DNA from: Microbacterium sp.
GTDB taxonomy: Bacteria; Actinomycetota; Actinomycetes; Actinomycetales; Microbacteriaceae
Length of the DNA stretch: 64,000 bases
Direction of reading: 5' to 3'
Assembly: GCF_011620665.1 (NCBI RefSeq)
Contig: NZ_WOYQ01000021.1
Location: 1-64,000, forward strand
Shown here: one piece after another, positions 17,248 through 26,683 of the stretch
Layout of the letters: each line of letters starts with the position of its first letter
Position numbering within the stretch: the first letter of the stretch is position 1
The notes under the pieces: generated by a model
Told to the model about the DNA's origin: nothing
Databases searched by the model: none
What the model saw: only the letters and a program-made list of their open reading frames with translations
Program-made: the position numbers and the translations under genes

Positions 17248-18924
17248 ATGTCCGCCACGAGCTCCACCGTCACGCTTCCGGGCGATTGGCGTGGGTGGCG
17301 CGACTGGCGGTCGTGGCCGAAGCGGGTCGGGTACGCCTGGCAGCGTTCCCTGCGCTTCCGCACGCTGGCGCTGACGCTGGGACTCACCGCGCTGACCGTT
17401 CTGATCGCGTTCGTGACGATGGCCCTGGCCATCCAGAACGACCTGTTCGAGTCGCGCGTCCAGCAGGCGCAGCAGGCTGTCGAGCGGGCCACGCAGTCTG
17501 CGCAACGATCCTTGGATGTCGCCCAGCCCGAGGGTGATCCCGACGCGCTGCGCCTCCTCATGGAGAACGCGACCGATGCCATCTCCCGTCAGGCGGGCAC
17601 CGACCTGATCGCCGCGTTCCGCATCGCGTCGGAGCCCTCGCAGATCGCCCCGCAGGACTTCACGAAGGGCGGCATGGAACCGGAGCTGCTCACCGCGGGG
17701 CTGCGGGCCGCCGTCCAGCGCGACGCCGAGCAGCAGTGGTGGCAGTCGATCGCGATCCCAGATGACGACGGAGGGGCGGTGCCGGGGATCGTGATCGGGC
17801 AGCAGCTGGTGTTCCCCGAGGTCGGCGCGTACGAGTTCTACTTCGCCTATGACCTGGCCTCGGAAGCCGGGACGCTGCGCTTCGTGCAGATCACGCTGTG
17901 GCTCGTGGGACTGGGGCTCGTCGTGCTGATCGGCGTGATCTCGTGGCTTGTGCTGAGGTCGGTCACGGTGCCGATCGCGCAGGCCGCCGAGACCAGTGCG
18001 GTTCTGGCCGCGGGTGATTTCGGCGTGCGCCTCCCGGTTCGCGGCCAGGACGAGTTCGCGACGCTCGGCCGCTCCTTCAACGCGATGGCCGACAGCATCG
18101 AGGCCCAGATAAAGGAACTGGCCGAACTTTCGCTCGTGCAGCAGCGGTTCGTCTCGGACGTGTCGCACGAGCTGCGCACACCGCTGACGACCATTCGCCT
18201 CGCGAGTGACATGCTCAACGACCAGCGCGAAAGCCTGGATCCGACGATGGCGCGCGCCGCCGAGCTGCTGCACGCACAGGTGGAGCGCTTCGAGACGCTC
18301 CTCACCGACCTCCTCGAGATCAGCAGGTACGACGCCGGCTCGGTGCATCTCGAGAACGAGCCCACGAGCCTGGCGCACCTGGCCGAAGACGTCATCGCCT
18401 CGATGCAGCAACTGGCCGAACAGCACGGCACCGAGGTGCGCTTGGTCGCCCCCGGGGGGTATTCACCCGTTGAGATGGATCCGAGACGGGTGCGGCGGAT
18501 AGTCCGCAACCTCCTCGGCAACGCGATCGAACACGGCGAGGGTCGGCCGATCGTCGTCACCGTTGACAGCAATCAGCGCGCTGTCGCGCTGGGCGTGCGC
18601 GACTACGGGCTCGGGATGAGCGCCGCTGATGCCGAGCGGGTCTTCGACCGGTTCTGGCGCGCCGATCCGTCGCGCAAGCGCACGATCGGCGGGACCGGCC
18701 TCGGCCTGTCCATCGCCCTCGGCGATGCGCGTCTGCACGGCGGCACGCTCGCGGTGTGGTCCGAGCCTGGCCGCGGCACGAACTTCGTGCTGACACTGCC
18801 TCATCGCGGCCGGGCCGTGGGAGGGGCCTCGCCGGTCGCTCTCGATCCTGGCGATGACGACGCCGCCGAGTATTTCGGTCGCGATCGACCCGTCGCCGCG
18901 CCGGGCAAGGGAGTGGGAACATGA
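17248..18924 (+). CDS. mtrB: Sensor histidine kinase MtrB
   Basis: A 558-residue membrane kinase that phosphorylates MtrA. The first membrane helix is around 45-68 (LALTLGLTALTVLIAFV), a sensor domain of about 150 residues lies outside, and the second helix is around 210-232. A HAMP domain (VTVPIAQAAETSAVLAAGDF) follows, then the H-box SDVSHELRTPLTTIRLA with its phosphorylated His, the N-box RNLLGNAIEHGEG, and the G boxes DYGLGMS and GTGLGLSIAL. The stop overlaps the lpqB start by ATGA, so sensor and lipoprotein are made together. The ATG at 17248, 25 bp after mtrA, is the likely start. Confidence 0.96.
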   Translation: MSATSSTVTLPGDWRGWRDWRSWPKRVGYAWQRSLRFRTLALTLGLTALTVLIAFVTMALAIQNDLFESRVQQAQQAVERATQSAQRSLDVAQPEGDPDALRLLMENATDAISRQAGTDLIAAFRIASEPSQIAPQDFTKGGMEPELLTAGLRAAVQRDAEQQWWQSIAIPDDDGGAVPGIVIGQQLVFPEVGAYEFYFAYDLASEAGTLRFVQITLWLVGLGLVVLIGVISWLVLRSVTVPIAQAAETSAVLAAGDFGVRLPVRGQDEFATLGRSFNAMADSIEAQIKELAELSLVQQRFVSDVSHELRTPLTTIRLASDMLNDQRESLDPTMARAAELLHAQVERFETLLTDLLEISRYDAGSVHLENEPTSLAHLAEDVIASMQQLAEQHGTEVRLVAPGGYSPVEMDPRRVRRIVRNLLGNAIEHGEGRPIVVTVDSNQRAVALGVRDYGLGMSAADAERVFDRFWRADPSRKRTIGGTGLGLSIALGDARLHGGTLAVWSEPGRGTNFVLTLPHRGRAVGGASPVALDPGDDDAAEYFGRDRPVAAPGKGVGT

Positions 18925-20612
18925 CGCGCGCGCACTCCTCTGCGGTTCTTGCCGGTCTCGGCATCCTGCTCACCCTCATTCTGAGCGCCTGCGCCGGTCT
19001 TCCGACGGTGGGTCCCGTCAACGTCGGGCTGTCGGTGACCGAGGGCGAGGCGGACGGCGACTTCGTCTTCATTCCCGATGGTCCTGCCGCCGGCGCGACA
19101 CCGCAGCAGATCGTCGAGGGGTTCATCGCGGCGGGGTCGGGACCGCGCGGCAACTGGGCGACGGCGAGGGAGTTCCTCTCCGACAGCGCCAAGGCGCTGT
19201 GGAAGCCCCAGGCCGGTGTCACGGTGTACAACCCGGGGGAGCGGCGGCTCGTGCAGGTCGCGAACGACGAGTTCGTGCTGTCTGTGTCGCCTCTCGCACG
19301 GGTCGACGATACGGGTGCGCTGTCTTCGGTGGTCGAAGACGGTGAGATTCCCCTGGGGTTCTCCCTGGCGCAGCGGAGCGATGGACAGTGGCGCATCGCG
19401 CAGGCGCCCGACGGTATCGTGCTCGATCAGAACCGGTTCCGCGCTGTTTTCGGCGGCTACGCCCTGATGTACTTCGATCCGACCTGGTCGACGCTCGTGC
19501 CGGACGAGCGGTGGTTCCCGAAGTCCTATGCCGCGACGAACATCGCTCAGGCGCTGGTCGACGGCGCACCGAGCCCGTGGCTGACCGGCGCCGTCGCGAC
19601 CGCTTTCACGGATGGCGCACGACTGGCTCAGCCTTCCGTGCCGCTGCGCTCCGGCGGTGTGGCGGAGGTCGTGCTCGAGGAGGGCGCGCGGGCACTCGAG
19701 GCGACCGTGCTGGATCGCATGCGAACACAGCTTGAGGCGAGCCTCGCCAGCGCGGGCGTGATCGGCGTCGACATGCTGGTGGGTGATGAGCTGCTCCGCG
19801 CGGGCACCGTCGCGGTGCGCTCGACGCGCGTCGATGCCCGTCCGCTCGTGCGCACTGCCGACGCCTTCGGCTTTCTCTCGGGTTCGGTCGTCGAGCGGAT
19901 CGACGGGCTCTCCTCGGCGGTCGAAGCCGTCGACGCGGTCCAGATCGACGTGGACGCCGACCGCACCAGCGCCGCCGTTCTGATGTCCGATGGAGCGGTC
20001 GCCGGAGTCCGGGCCGACGGAGCCATGCTCGTCGTGGACGATCGGCAAGGGCTGCTCGCGCCGTCGATCGACCCGTACGGGTACATCTGGTCGGTCCCGG
20101 CCGACAGGCCAGCCGCCGTCCATGCCGCCGCGCCTGACGGCACGATCGTCGAGGTCGCCGGCGCTTGGCCCGGAGCCGTGCGGATCATCTCGATGCACGT
20201 CTCGCGCGACGGCACGCGAGTGGCGGCCGTCGTCCGCGACGGCGCGCGCGACGCGCTCTGGGTGGCGGGCATCCTGCGCGACAGAGAAGGCGCCCCGACA
20301 GCGCTCGGCGAGCGGTCCGTGCTCGCCGTGCTGCCCGGTGCCGGCGCACAGGTCGCATGGTCGGATGCCGCTCTCGTCGCCGTCGTGTACACGCTCGACG
20401 GGGTGACGTCCCTCTGGGAGCAGCCGCTGGGTGGGTTCGGCTCGTCAACACGCACGCCCGATCAGGTGACGACCGTCGCCGGAGGCAATCAGTCCGGAAC
20501 CGCGCGACTGCGCGACGCAGCGGGCGATCTCTACACCCAGAGTGGCGCGAACTGGCAGCATCTTGCATCGGGTGTCCTCGTTCTTGCGACGCAGCAAGGC
20601 TCACCCCGCTGA
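18921..20612 (+). CDS. lpqB: Lipoprotein LpqB, partner of MtrAB
   Basis: A 563-residue lipoprotein. The signal peptide ends with lipobox LSAC (lipidated Cys24) after a hydrophobic stretch GLGILLTLI. The N-terminal half matches the GerMN-type domain of the LpqB family (PF25976/PF10647 region), and the C-terminal half is a repeated beta-propeller-like region rich in Val, Asp and Gly, for example ADGAMLVVDDRQGLLAPSIDPYGYIWSV. It binds the sensor domain of MtrB in mycobacteria and streptomycetes and tunes MtrA phosphorylation. It overlaps mtrB by 4 nt and is the last gene of the mtrAB-lpqB unit. Confidence 0.93.
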   Translation: MTRAHSSAVLAGLGILLTLILSACAGLPTVGPVNVGLSVTEGEADGDFVFIPDGPAAGATPQQIVEGFIAAGSGPRGNWATAREFLSDSAKALWKPQAGVTVYNPGERRLVQVANDEFVLSVSPLARVDDTGALSSVVEDGEIPLGFSLAQRSDGQWRIAQAPDGIVLDQNRFRAVFGGYALMYFDPTWSTLVPDERWFPKSYAATNIAQALVDGAPSPWLTGAVATAFTDGARLAQPSVPLRSGGVAEVVLEEGARALEATVLDRMRTQLEASLASAGVIGVDMLVGDELLRAGTVAVRSTRVDARPLVRTADAFGFLSGSVVERIDGLSSAVEAVDAVQIDVDADRTSAAVLMSDGAVAGVRADGAMLVVDDRQGLLAPSIDPYGYIWSVPADRPAAVHAAAPDGTIVEVAGAWPGAVRIISMHVSRDGTRVAAVVRDGARDALWVAGILRDREGAPTALGERSVLAVLPGAGAQVAWSDAALVAVVYTLDGVTSLWEQPLGGFGSSTRTPDQVTTVAGGNQSGTARLRDAAGDLYTQSGANWQHLASGVLVLATQQGSPR

Positions 20613-20703
20613 CTTCGCCTCCACAGGGCACGTGGTGCCGGGCTCCCTCCACGGATCCGCCCGCTCGCGTACACCTCGAGACGGCGCGGTGCACAGTCGG
20701 AGG

Positions 20704-21393
20704 ATGCCCCCCTCTTCACACGTGCGCGCAGTCGTCGTCGATGCCCTTGCTGACGCCCTGGGCGTGGTCTTCCCGACGTGGTGCGCGGGGTGCGCTGAAC
20801 CGGACGTGTCGCTGTGCGGAGCATGCCGATCGGAGTTGGCTTTCCGCGGACTCACGCGTCGTCTCGGGCGGATGCCGGTCACCAGTGCAGTGGCCTTCGA
20901 GGGGCCGGCTGCCCGCATGATCCGCGCGTTCAAGGAAGAGGGACGCACGGCGCTGGCGCGCACGCTCGGACCGTTGCTTGCGAGCGCGGCCGTCGGCTAC
21001 GGCGACGCCGTCGTCGTCCCGGTGCCATCCTCCGCATCGGCGATGCGTCGGCGGGGCTATCCCACCGCCGAGCTGCTCGCGCGCCGCGGGGGGCTGCAAC
21101 CCGTACGCCTGCTCTCCGGCACGGGAGCGCCTGCCGATCAGCGCGGACTCGGGCGCACCGATCGAGAACGCAACGTCGCCGGCACGCTGCGCGCCCGCGG
21201 CTGTGCGGGCGCGCGGGTCGTGATCGTCGATGACGTCGTGACGACGGGGGCGACGCTCCGAGAGGCCGCACGGGCGCTCGAGGCGGCGGGGGCGTGCGTC
21301 ATCGGTGCGGCCACGGTGGCCACGACGCTGCGCCCGGGTCACGGAGACGGCGATGCGATCCGGCTTGCACAGCGTCTTGCCTCACGTCAATAG
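20704..21393 (+). CDS. comF: ComF-family phosphoribosyltransferase-like protein
   Basis: A 229-residue ComF-family protein. Near the N-terminus a zinc-ribbon-like cluster TWCAGCAEPDVSLCGACR has the paired CxxC spacing, and near the C-terminus the PRPP-binding loop VVIVDDVVTTGATLREAARAL is intact. Family members are linked to DNA uptake in competent bacteria, but in actinobacteria, which keep comF between lpqB and hpf, the function is unknown. The ATG at 20704 has TCGGAGG upstream; an ORF could extend to 20542, but that part has the composition of the upstream intergenic DNA. Confidence 0.9.
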   Translation: MPPSSHVRAVVVDALADALGVVFPTWCAGCAEPDVSLCGACRSELAFRGLTRRLGRMPVTSAVAFEGPAARMIRAFKEEGRTALARTLGPLLASAAVGYGDAVVVPVPSSASAMRRRGYPTAELLARRGGLQPVRLLSGTGAPADQRGLGRTDRERNVAGTLRARGCAGARVVIVDDVVTTGATLREAARALEAAGACVIGAATVATTLRPGHGDGDAIRLAQRLASRQ

Positions 21394-21468
21394 GTCCGCG
21401 TAGCGTTCCTGTTCGCCTCATGTGAAGTGTCCGGGTAGCGGACCTCTTACGCGAGTCACGTCGCACAG

Positions 21469-21497
21469 GTGACAGGGACGGCGGGTGTCGATACTCT
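21469..21497 (+). promoter_or_regulatory. Promoter of hpf
   Basis: GTGACA (21469-21474), a 17 nt spacer and TACTCT (21492-21497) form a plausible sigma-70 promoter. It gives a leader of about 60 nt that carries a perfect AGGAGG ribosome-binding site at 21551-21556. Confidence 0.6.
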
Positions 21498-21562
21498 GGA
21501 GATGACAAGGCGAACGAGGGTCCGCCCTTGACCGGGTGGACCCGGATACAAGGAGGTCAGGG

Positions 21563-22228
21563 ATGGAAACCAGCATCGTCGGCGTGGGAGTGAGCATCAC
21601 GGATCGCTTCCGGACCGTGACCGAAGAGAAGTCCGCCCGCATCGAGAATCTCGCACCGCGCGCGCAGAAGCTCGAGGTGAAGGTCACCCACCGGGCCTAT
21701 CACAATGGCAACCGGGAGGAAGAGACGGTCGAGTTGACCGTCACGGGCAAGGGCCCGGTGGTGCGCGCCGAAGCAACCGACGGCGACAAGTTCGCGGCGC
21801 TCGACATCGCGGTCGACAAGCTCGCGGAACAGTTGCGGCGCGCGAAGGACAAGCGGGTCGATGCCCGCAATCACCCGCGCGGCGCGAAGCTGGACAAGGA
21901 GAGCGGCTCGCTCCAGGGGATCGATGTCGAGCCGGCCTCCGTCGACGCGTTGAGTGCCGTCGAAGCCGGTGAGCTGAGCATCCTCGCGGGCGGAGCGGAA
22001 GACGAGGACTACTCGCCCGTCGTCATCCGATCGAAGAGCTTCGACGCGGAATGGATGACGGTCGAGGAGGCGGTGGATCGGATGGAGCTCGTCGGCCACG
22101 ACTTCTTCCTGTTCATCGACGCCCGCACCGACCACCCGAGCGTCGTGTACCGCCGCAAGGGCTGGGACTATGGCGTCATCGAACTCATGACCACCGCGGC
22201 ACCCGACGCTGAGGAGCTCGCCTCGTAA
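21563..22228 (+). CDS. hpf: Long-form ribosome hibernation-promoting factor
   Basis: A 221-residue protein of the long HPF type. The N-terminal S30AE/YfiA domain (residues 1 to about 105: METSIVGVGVSITDRFRTVTEEK, then DGDKFAALDIAVDKLAEQLRRAKDKR) occupies the mRNA and tRNA path of the 30S subunit, and the separate C-terminal domain (about 150-215, SKSFDAEWMTVEEAVDRMELVGHDFFLFID) dimerises to give 100S ribosomes in stationary phase. The ATG at 21563 with AGGAGG seven bases upstream is preferred over the GTG at 21536. It lies between comF and secA, as in mycobacteria. Confidence 0.96.
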   Translation: METSIVGVGVSITDRFRTVTEEKSARIENLAPRAQKLEVKVTHRAYHNGNREEETVELTVTGKGPVVRAEATDGDKFAALDIAVDKLAEQLRRAKDKRVDARNHPRGAKLDKESGSLQGIDVEPASVDALSAVEAGELSILAGGAEDEDYSPVVIRSKSFDAEWMTVEEAVDRMELVGHDFFLFIDARTDHPSVVYRRKGWDYGVIELMTTAAPDAEELAS

Positions 22229-22241
22229 GCGGGCGACTGTG

Positions 22242-22275
22242 GCGGGGGGCGGATGCTGCGGCATCCGCCCCCCGC
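22242..22275. terminator. Bidirectional stem-loop terminator, 15-bp stem
   Basis: A 15-bp perfect stem (22242-22256 with 22261-22275) with loop TGCG lies between convergent hpf and the minus-strand gene ending at 22287. The arms contain GGATGC/GCATCC. It should stop transcription from both sides. Confidence 0.85.
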
Positions 22276-22286
22276 GTTCGGCGGGC

Positions 22287-23627
22287 TCAGTCGAACATGC
22301 CGTCCAAGAGGCCGCCGATCACGAGACCGCCCAGGATTCCGCCCATCATGTCGCCGCCGTTGCCCGTGCGGCGTCGGCCGCCGCCCTGGCTCCACCCGCC
22401 GCTCTGGCCCCACCCGCCGTCGTTCGGACGCGACGAGTCGATGTCGCGCTGTGCGAGCTGAAGCGCTTCGGCGGCGAGTTGACCGCACCGGCGGGCGTCG
22501 GTCAGAGCGCGCTCGCGGTCGTCCTCGGCGATGGCTGCCCCGGCGAACGCCGAGAGGTCCTGGCGCAGGCGTTCCGCTTCGGCCAGTCGCGTGCGCGCAT
22601 CGGCGCCGATCCACCCGCGGTGGCCGGAGATGACACTGCGCGCCACGCCGAGCTGTCGGTCGGCATCATCGATCGCGTGCCGCACGTGCGCTTCGGGCAG
22701 CACGGGGCGGGCGGCGCGCTCGCGCGCGGCGGCCACCGCGGCGTCCAGAGCGCCGTTGGCTTCGCGCAGGGTCGTCAGCTCGAGGAACGGGTCGGTCGGC
22801 GTTCCCGCGGGCGACAACGTGCCGAGCGCCTTCTCGAGTGCGATGCTGGCCTTCTCGACGCTCGGGACATGACGCAGATCACGGGCGGTGACGATGTCAT
22901 CACGCGAATCCTCGACGATCGCGGCGAGCGTCGAGGCCGCGCGCAGCGCTTCGATCTCGTAGGCGTCCACGGCATTCAGAAGTGTCGTGGCCCGTCGAAC
23001 CGCTTCCATCGACGTTTCGAGAGCGAGGTTCGCCTGTTCGCGTTGACCCGACTGTCGGCGGGCTTCCGAGATGTCGGCGCCGTGCCCGGCGAAATCGATC
23101 AGCTGGGCCGCTTCGCCGGGATTTCCGGCGATCTTCCGCAGCGCATCAGTCGAGTAGCGTCCGGCGAGTCGTGCCACGGTCGCTTCGGATCCCGGAAGGC
23201 GATCTTTCAGCACGTCGAGGTCGGCACGGATGCCTGCGATGATCTCCGGTGCGCGTCGGGCTCGGGCGATCGGGGCCGCGAGCGCCTCGGTGCGATCGTC
23301 GAGGAGTTCGTCGGCCCACTCGCACAGCTGGATGATCCGTGCGTTGCGGGTGCGCAGTTCCTCTGCGGTGTCGGGGATCTCGTCGTGGTTCAGCTGATTG
23401 AGGTGGAACGCCTCACCGAGGTGCCGGCGCACGGCCGTGAGCGCGTCGCGAAGGTCGCTGGTAGCCTCCATGCCGAGCTCGATTTCGGCGAACGTCAGCT
23501 CGTCTGCGGTGCTCCGCAAGCGCTCGTCCGTCGCCACGAGCGCCGCGTCGGCCTGTCGGCCGAGCTCGGCGTCCTGCGCGGCAAGCTGCGCGCGCTCCTT
23601 CTTGCGGGTGCCCCAGATTCCGGCCAT
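22287..23627 (-). CDS. Coiled-coil protein related to cytoplasmic region of actinobacterial TPM proteins
   Basis: A 446-residue, highly alpha-helical protein with long Ala/Glu/Arg-rich coiled-coil stretches over nearly all of residues 5-400 and no N-terminal TPM domain, signal peptide or membrane helix. The C-terminus changes to a Gly-rich, [19 protein letters not shown] linker followed by a short hydrophobic tail [20 protein letters not shown], which may insert into or rest on the membrane. In many actinobacteria TPM-domain proteins end in a similar coiled-coil plus Gly-rich tail, so it may be a stand-alone relative; that is from memory. No function is known. Confidence 0.6.
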   Translation of the reverse strand: MAGIWGTRKKERAQLAAQDAELGRQADAALVATDERLRSTADELTFAEIELGMEATSDLRDALTAVRRHLGEAFHLNQLNHDEIPDTAEELRTRNARIIQLCEWADELLDDRTEALAAPIARARRAPEIIAGIRADLDVLKDRLPGSEATVARLAGRYSTDALRKIAGNPGEAAQLIDFAGHGADISEARRQSGQREQANLALETSMEAVRRATTLLNAVDAYEIEALRAASTLAAIVEDSRDDIVTARDLRHVPSVEKASIALEKALGTLSPAGTPTDPFLELTTLREANGALDAAVAAARERAARPVLPEAHVRHAIDDADRQLGVARSVISGHRGWIGADARTRLAEAERLRQDLSAFAGAAIAEDDRERALTDARRCGQLAAEALQLAQRDIDSSRPNDGGWGQSGGWSQGGGRRRTGNGGDMMGGILGGLVIGGLLDGMFD

Positions 23628-23815
23628 ACCCCGATCCTAGGTCGGCGGTGGGGCAGCCGTGCCGCCGTCGGGGGTCGCGCATACGCCTTCTCATGGCGAC
23701 TCAGAGCATTCCAAGGTCACAGGCCGATAACATGGGTGGGTATGCCCGCAAGGCTTTCGTTGCCGAGCTCGGCAATGGCGACCAGCCGGAAAGCCCGAAA
23801 GTATGGAGATCCTCC

Positions 23816-26599
23816 GTGGCCAATCCTCTCGAGAAACTGCTTCGTGCCGGTGAAGGCCGCATCCTGCGCCGCCTGCAGCAGGTCGCGAAAGCCGTCGGGG
23901 CGCTCGAAGCGGAGTACTCGAAGCTCACCGACGACGAGCTGCGCGGCGAGACGGCAGAACTCCGTGCGCGGCACGAGGCCGGTGAAAGCCTCGACGCGCT
24001 GATGCCCGAGGCGTTCGCCGCGGTCCGCGAAGCCGCCCAGCGCACGCTCGGTCAGCGCCCGTACGACGTGCAGGTCATGGGCGGAGCGGCTCTCCACCTC
24101 GGCAACATCGCGGAGATGAAGACCGGTGAAGGAAAGACCCTCACCGCCACGTTTGCCGTCTACCTCAACGCGATCGCCGGCAAGGGTGTCCACGTCATCA
24201 CGGTCAATGACTTCCTGGCCTCATACCAGTCCGAGCTCATGGGCCGCGTGTACCGCGCCCTCGGAATGACCACCGGCACGATCGTCTCGGGCCAGACGCC
24301 CGAGGTGCGTCGCGAGCAGTACAGCGCCGACATCACATACGGCACGAACAATGAGTTCGGCTTCGACTATCTTCGCGACAATATGGCTTCGCGAAGCGAC
24401 GACCTCGTTCAGCGCGGCCACTTCTTCGCCATCGTGGACGAAGTCGACTCGATCCTCATCGACGAGGCACGCACCCCCCTCATCATCTCCGGCCCGTCGT
24501 CCGGCGAGGCCAACCGCTGGTTCGTCGAGTTCGCGAAGATCGCCAAGACGCTCGAGCCCGGCGTGGATTACGAGGTCGATGAGAAGAAGCGCACGATCGG
24601 CGTGCTCGAACCCGGCATCGAGAAGGTCGAGGACTACCTCGGCATCGACAACCTCTACGAGTCGGTCAACACGCCCCTGATCTCCTTCCTCAACAACTCG
24701 ATCAAGGCGCTGGCCCTCTTCAAGCGCGACACCGACTACGTGGTGATGAACGACGAGGTCATGATCGTCGACGAGCACACCGGCCGCATCCTCGTCGGGC
24801 GGCGCTACAACGAAGGCATCCACCAGGCTATCGAGGCCAAGGAAGCAGTGCCGGTCAAGGCCGAGAATCAGACGCTCGCGACCGTCACGCTGCAGAACTA
24901 CTTCCGGCTGTACGAAAAGCTCGCCGGCATGACCGGTACCGCCGAAACCGAAGCGGCCGAGTTCATGTCGACCTACAAGCTCGGCGTCGTGCCGATCCCC
25001 ACGAACAAGCCCATGATCCGCACTGATCAGTCCGATCTGGTCTACAAGAACGAGCAGGCCAAGTTCGCCCAGGTCGTCGAGGACATCGCCCGTCGCCACG
25101 AGACCGGTCAGCCGGTCCTCGTCGGCACTGTCAGCGTCGAGAAGAGCGAGTACCTTTCGCGTCTGCTGGCGAAGAAGGGCGTCAAGCACGAGGTCCTCAA
25201 CGCGAAGAACCACGCGCGCGAGGCCGAGATCGTCGCTCGCGCCGGTCGATTCGCTGCCGTCACTGTCGCGACGAACATGGCCGGTCGCGGCACCGACATC
25301 ATGCTCGGGGGAAACGCCGAGTTCCTCGCCGTCCAGGAGATGAAGGCGCGGGGCCTTGATCCCGTCGAGACGCCCGACCAGTACGAGGCCGAGTGGGACG
25401 GGGTCTACACGGGCATGCGCGAGCTCGTTGCCGAAGAGGCGACGAAGGTCGTGGACGCCGGTGGCCTCTACGTCCTGGGCACAGAGCGTCACGAGTCGCG
25501 CCGCATCGACAACCAGCTGCGCGGCCGTTCGGGTCGTCAGGGTGATCCCGGCGAGAGCCGGTTCTACTTGTCGCTCACGGACGACCTGATGCGCCTGTTC
25601 CAGTCGGGCGCGGCGGAGGCGATCCTCGCGCGCACGAATTTCCCCGACGATGTGGCGATCGAATCCACGATGGTCTCCCGCGCCATTCGCAGCGCGCAGG
25701 GGCAGGTCGAGTCGCGCAACGCCGAGATCCGCAAGAACGTGCTCAAGTACGACGACGTCCTCAATCGTCAGCGCGAAGCCATCTACGGCGATCGTCGGCA
25801 CGTACTCGAGGGCGATGATCTGTCGGAGCGGGTCGAGCACTTCATCGAGGATGCCATCGGCGCCATCATCGATGACCACACCTCCCACGGTCACACCGAG
25901 AGCTGGGACTTCGACGCCCTGTGGACCGAGCTGAAGACGCTCTATCCCGTCGGTGTCACGATCGACGAGGTGGTCGCCGACAGCGGCAGCAGGGGGCGCG
26001 TCACCCCTGAGGGTCTCAAGCGCGAGATCCTCTCGGACGCGAAGATCGCCTACGCCGCGCGTGAGAAGACCCTCGGCGCGGCCGCGACGCGCGAGCTGGA
26101 GCGGCGGGTCATTCTGCAGGTGCTCGACCGCCGCTGGCGTGATCACCTGTACGAGATGGACTACCTGAAAGACGGAATCGGCCTTCGCGCCATGGCTCAG
26201 CGTGACCCGCTGATCGAATACCAGCGCGAGGGCTACCAGATGTTCCAGTCGATGATGGCGCAGATCAAGGAGGAATCGGTCGGCTTCCTCTTCAATCTGG
26301 ATGTCGAAGTTCGCCAGGCCGGCAGTGGAGAAGTCGAAGCAAAGGGTCTGGCCGCGCCCGCAGTCGAGGCGCAGCGCCTGCAGTACACGGCGCCCAACGA
26401 CGCCGGCGAGGTCGAGGTCCGCAATGAACGCGGCCAGGTGCAGCAGGCCGCGACGAGCAAGCTTCGGCGGCCTCAGCAGGCCGCCGAGCCCGCTGCGGAG
26501 GCACCGCGGGGCACCTTCGGTCAGCGTGCCGATGCTGCGGCATCCACCGTCGCGCCGCAGAACCGTGCGCAGCGCCGCGCGGCCGAGAAGAAGCGGTAG
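23816..26599 (+). CDS. secA: Preprotein translocase ATPase SecA
   Basis: A 927-residue motor of the Sec pathway that drives proteins through SecYEG. Walker [12 protein letters not shown], the DEAD-type [12 protein letters not shown], and motif VI region [12 protein letters not shown] are all intact, and the preprotein cross-linking and helical scaffold domains follow. The C-terminal linker is long and Gln/Ala-rich and ends in a basic tail [12 protein letters not shown] without the CxCx8CH zinc domain, as in actinobacterial SecA1. The GTG at 23816 ([14 protein letters not shown]) with GGAGAT upstream is chosen; a longer frame reaching 23648 is not SecA-like. Confidence 0.95.
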   Translation: MANPLEKLLRAGEGRILRRLQQVAKAVGALEAEYSKLTDDELRGETAELRARHEAGESLDALMPEAFAAVREAAQRTLGQRPYDVQVMGGAALHLGNIAEMKTGEGKTLTATFAVYLNAIAGKGVHVITVNDFLASYQSELMGRVYRALGMTTGTIVSGQTPEVRREQYSADITYGTNNEFGFDYLRDNMASRSDDLVQRGHFFAIVDEVDSILIDEARTPLIISGPSSGEANRWFVEFAKIAKTLEPGVDYEVDEKKRTIGVLEPGIEKVEDYLGIDNLYESVNTPLISFLNNSIKALALFKRDTDYVVMNDEVMIVDEHTGRILVGRRYNEGIHQAIEAKEAVPVKAENQTLATVTLQNYFRLYEKLAGMTGTAETEAAEFMSTYKLGVVPIPTNKPMIRTDQSDLVYKNEQAKFAQVVEDIARRHETGQPVLVGTVSVEKSEYLSRLLAKKGVKHEVLNAKNHAREAEIVARAGRFAAVTVATNMAGRGTDIMLGGNAEFLAVQEMKARGLDPVETPDQYEAEWDGVYTGMRELVAEEATKVVDAGGLYVLGTERHESRRIDNQLRGRSGRQGDPGESRFYLSLTDDLMRLFQSGAAEAILARTNFPDDVAIESTMVSRAIRSAQGQVESRNAEIRKNVLKYDDVLNRQREAIYGDRRHVLEGDDLSERVEHFIEDAIGAIIDDHTSHGHTESWDFDALWTELKTLYPVGVTIDEVVADSGSRGRVTPEGLKREILSDAKIAYAAREKTLGAAATRELERRVILQVLDRRWRDHLYEMDYLKDGIGLRAMAQRDPLIEYQREGYQMFQSMMAQIKEESVGFLFNLDVEVRQAGSGEVEAKGLAAPAVEAQRLQYTAPNDAGEVEVRNERGQVQQAATSKLRRPQQAAEPAAEAPRGTFGQRADAAASTVAPQNRAQRRAAEKKR

Positions 26600-26671
26600 G
26601 ACACCCGAAGGCCAGGCCTCGGCCGTCAGCGCGGGGCCACCCGGAGGCGATTGGCCCGCTCGGGGCGGGGA

Positions 26672-26677
26672 TATCCT
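26672..26677 (+). promoter_or_regulatory. -10 box TATCCT, leaderless-type
   Basis: TATCCT ends 6 nt before the ATG at 26684 of the aminotransferase gene. Confidence 0.55.
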
Positions 26678-26683
26678 GATCCG

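Noticed and set aside
23648..23815. Longer N-terminus for SecA
   Set aside because: Residues added before [14 protein letters not shown] do not fit SecA, and a GGAGAT ribosome-binding site stands before the GTG at 23816.
23742..24002. Overlapping ORF beginning [10 protein letters not shown] just upstream of and inside the secA start
   Set aside because: It runs into the secA coding region in another frame and has no ribosome-binding site; probably a chance frame.
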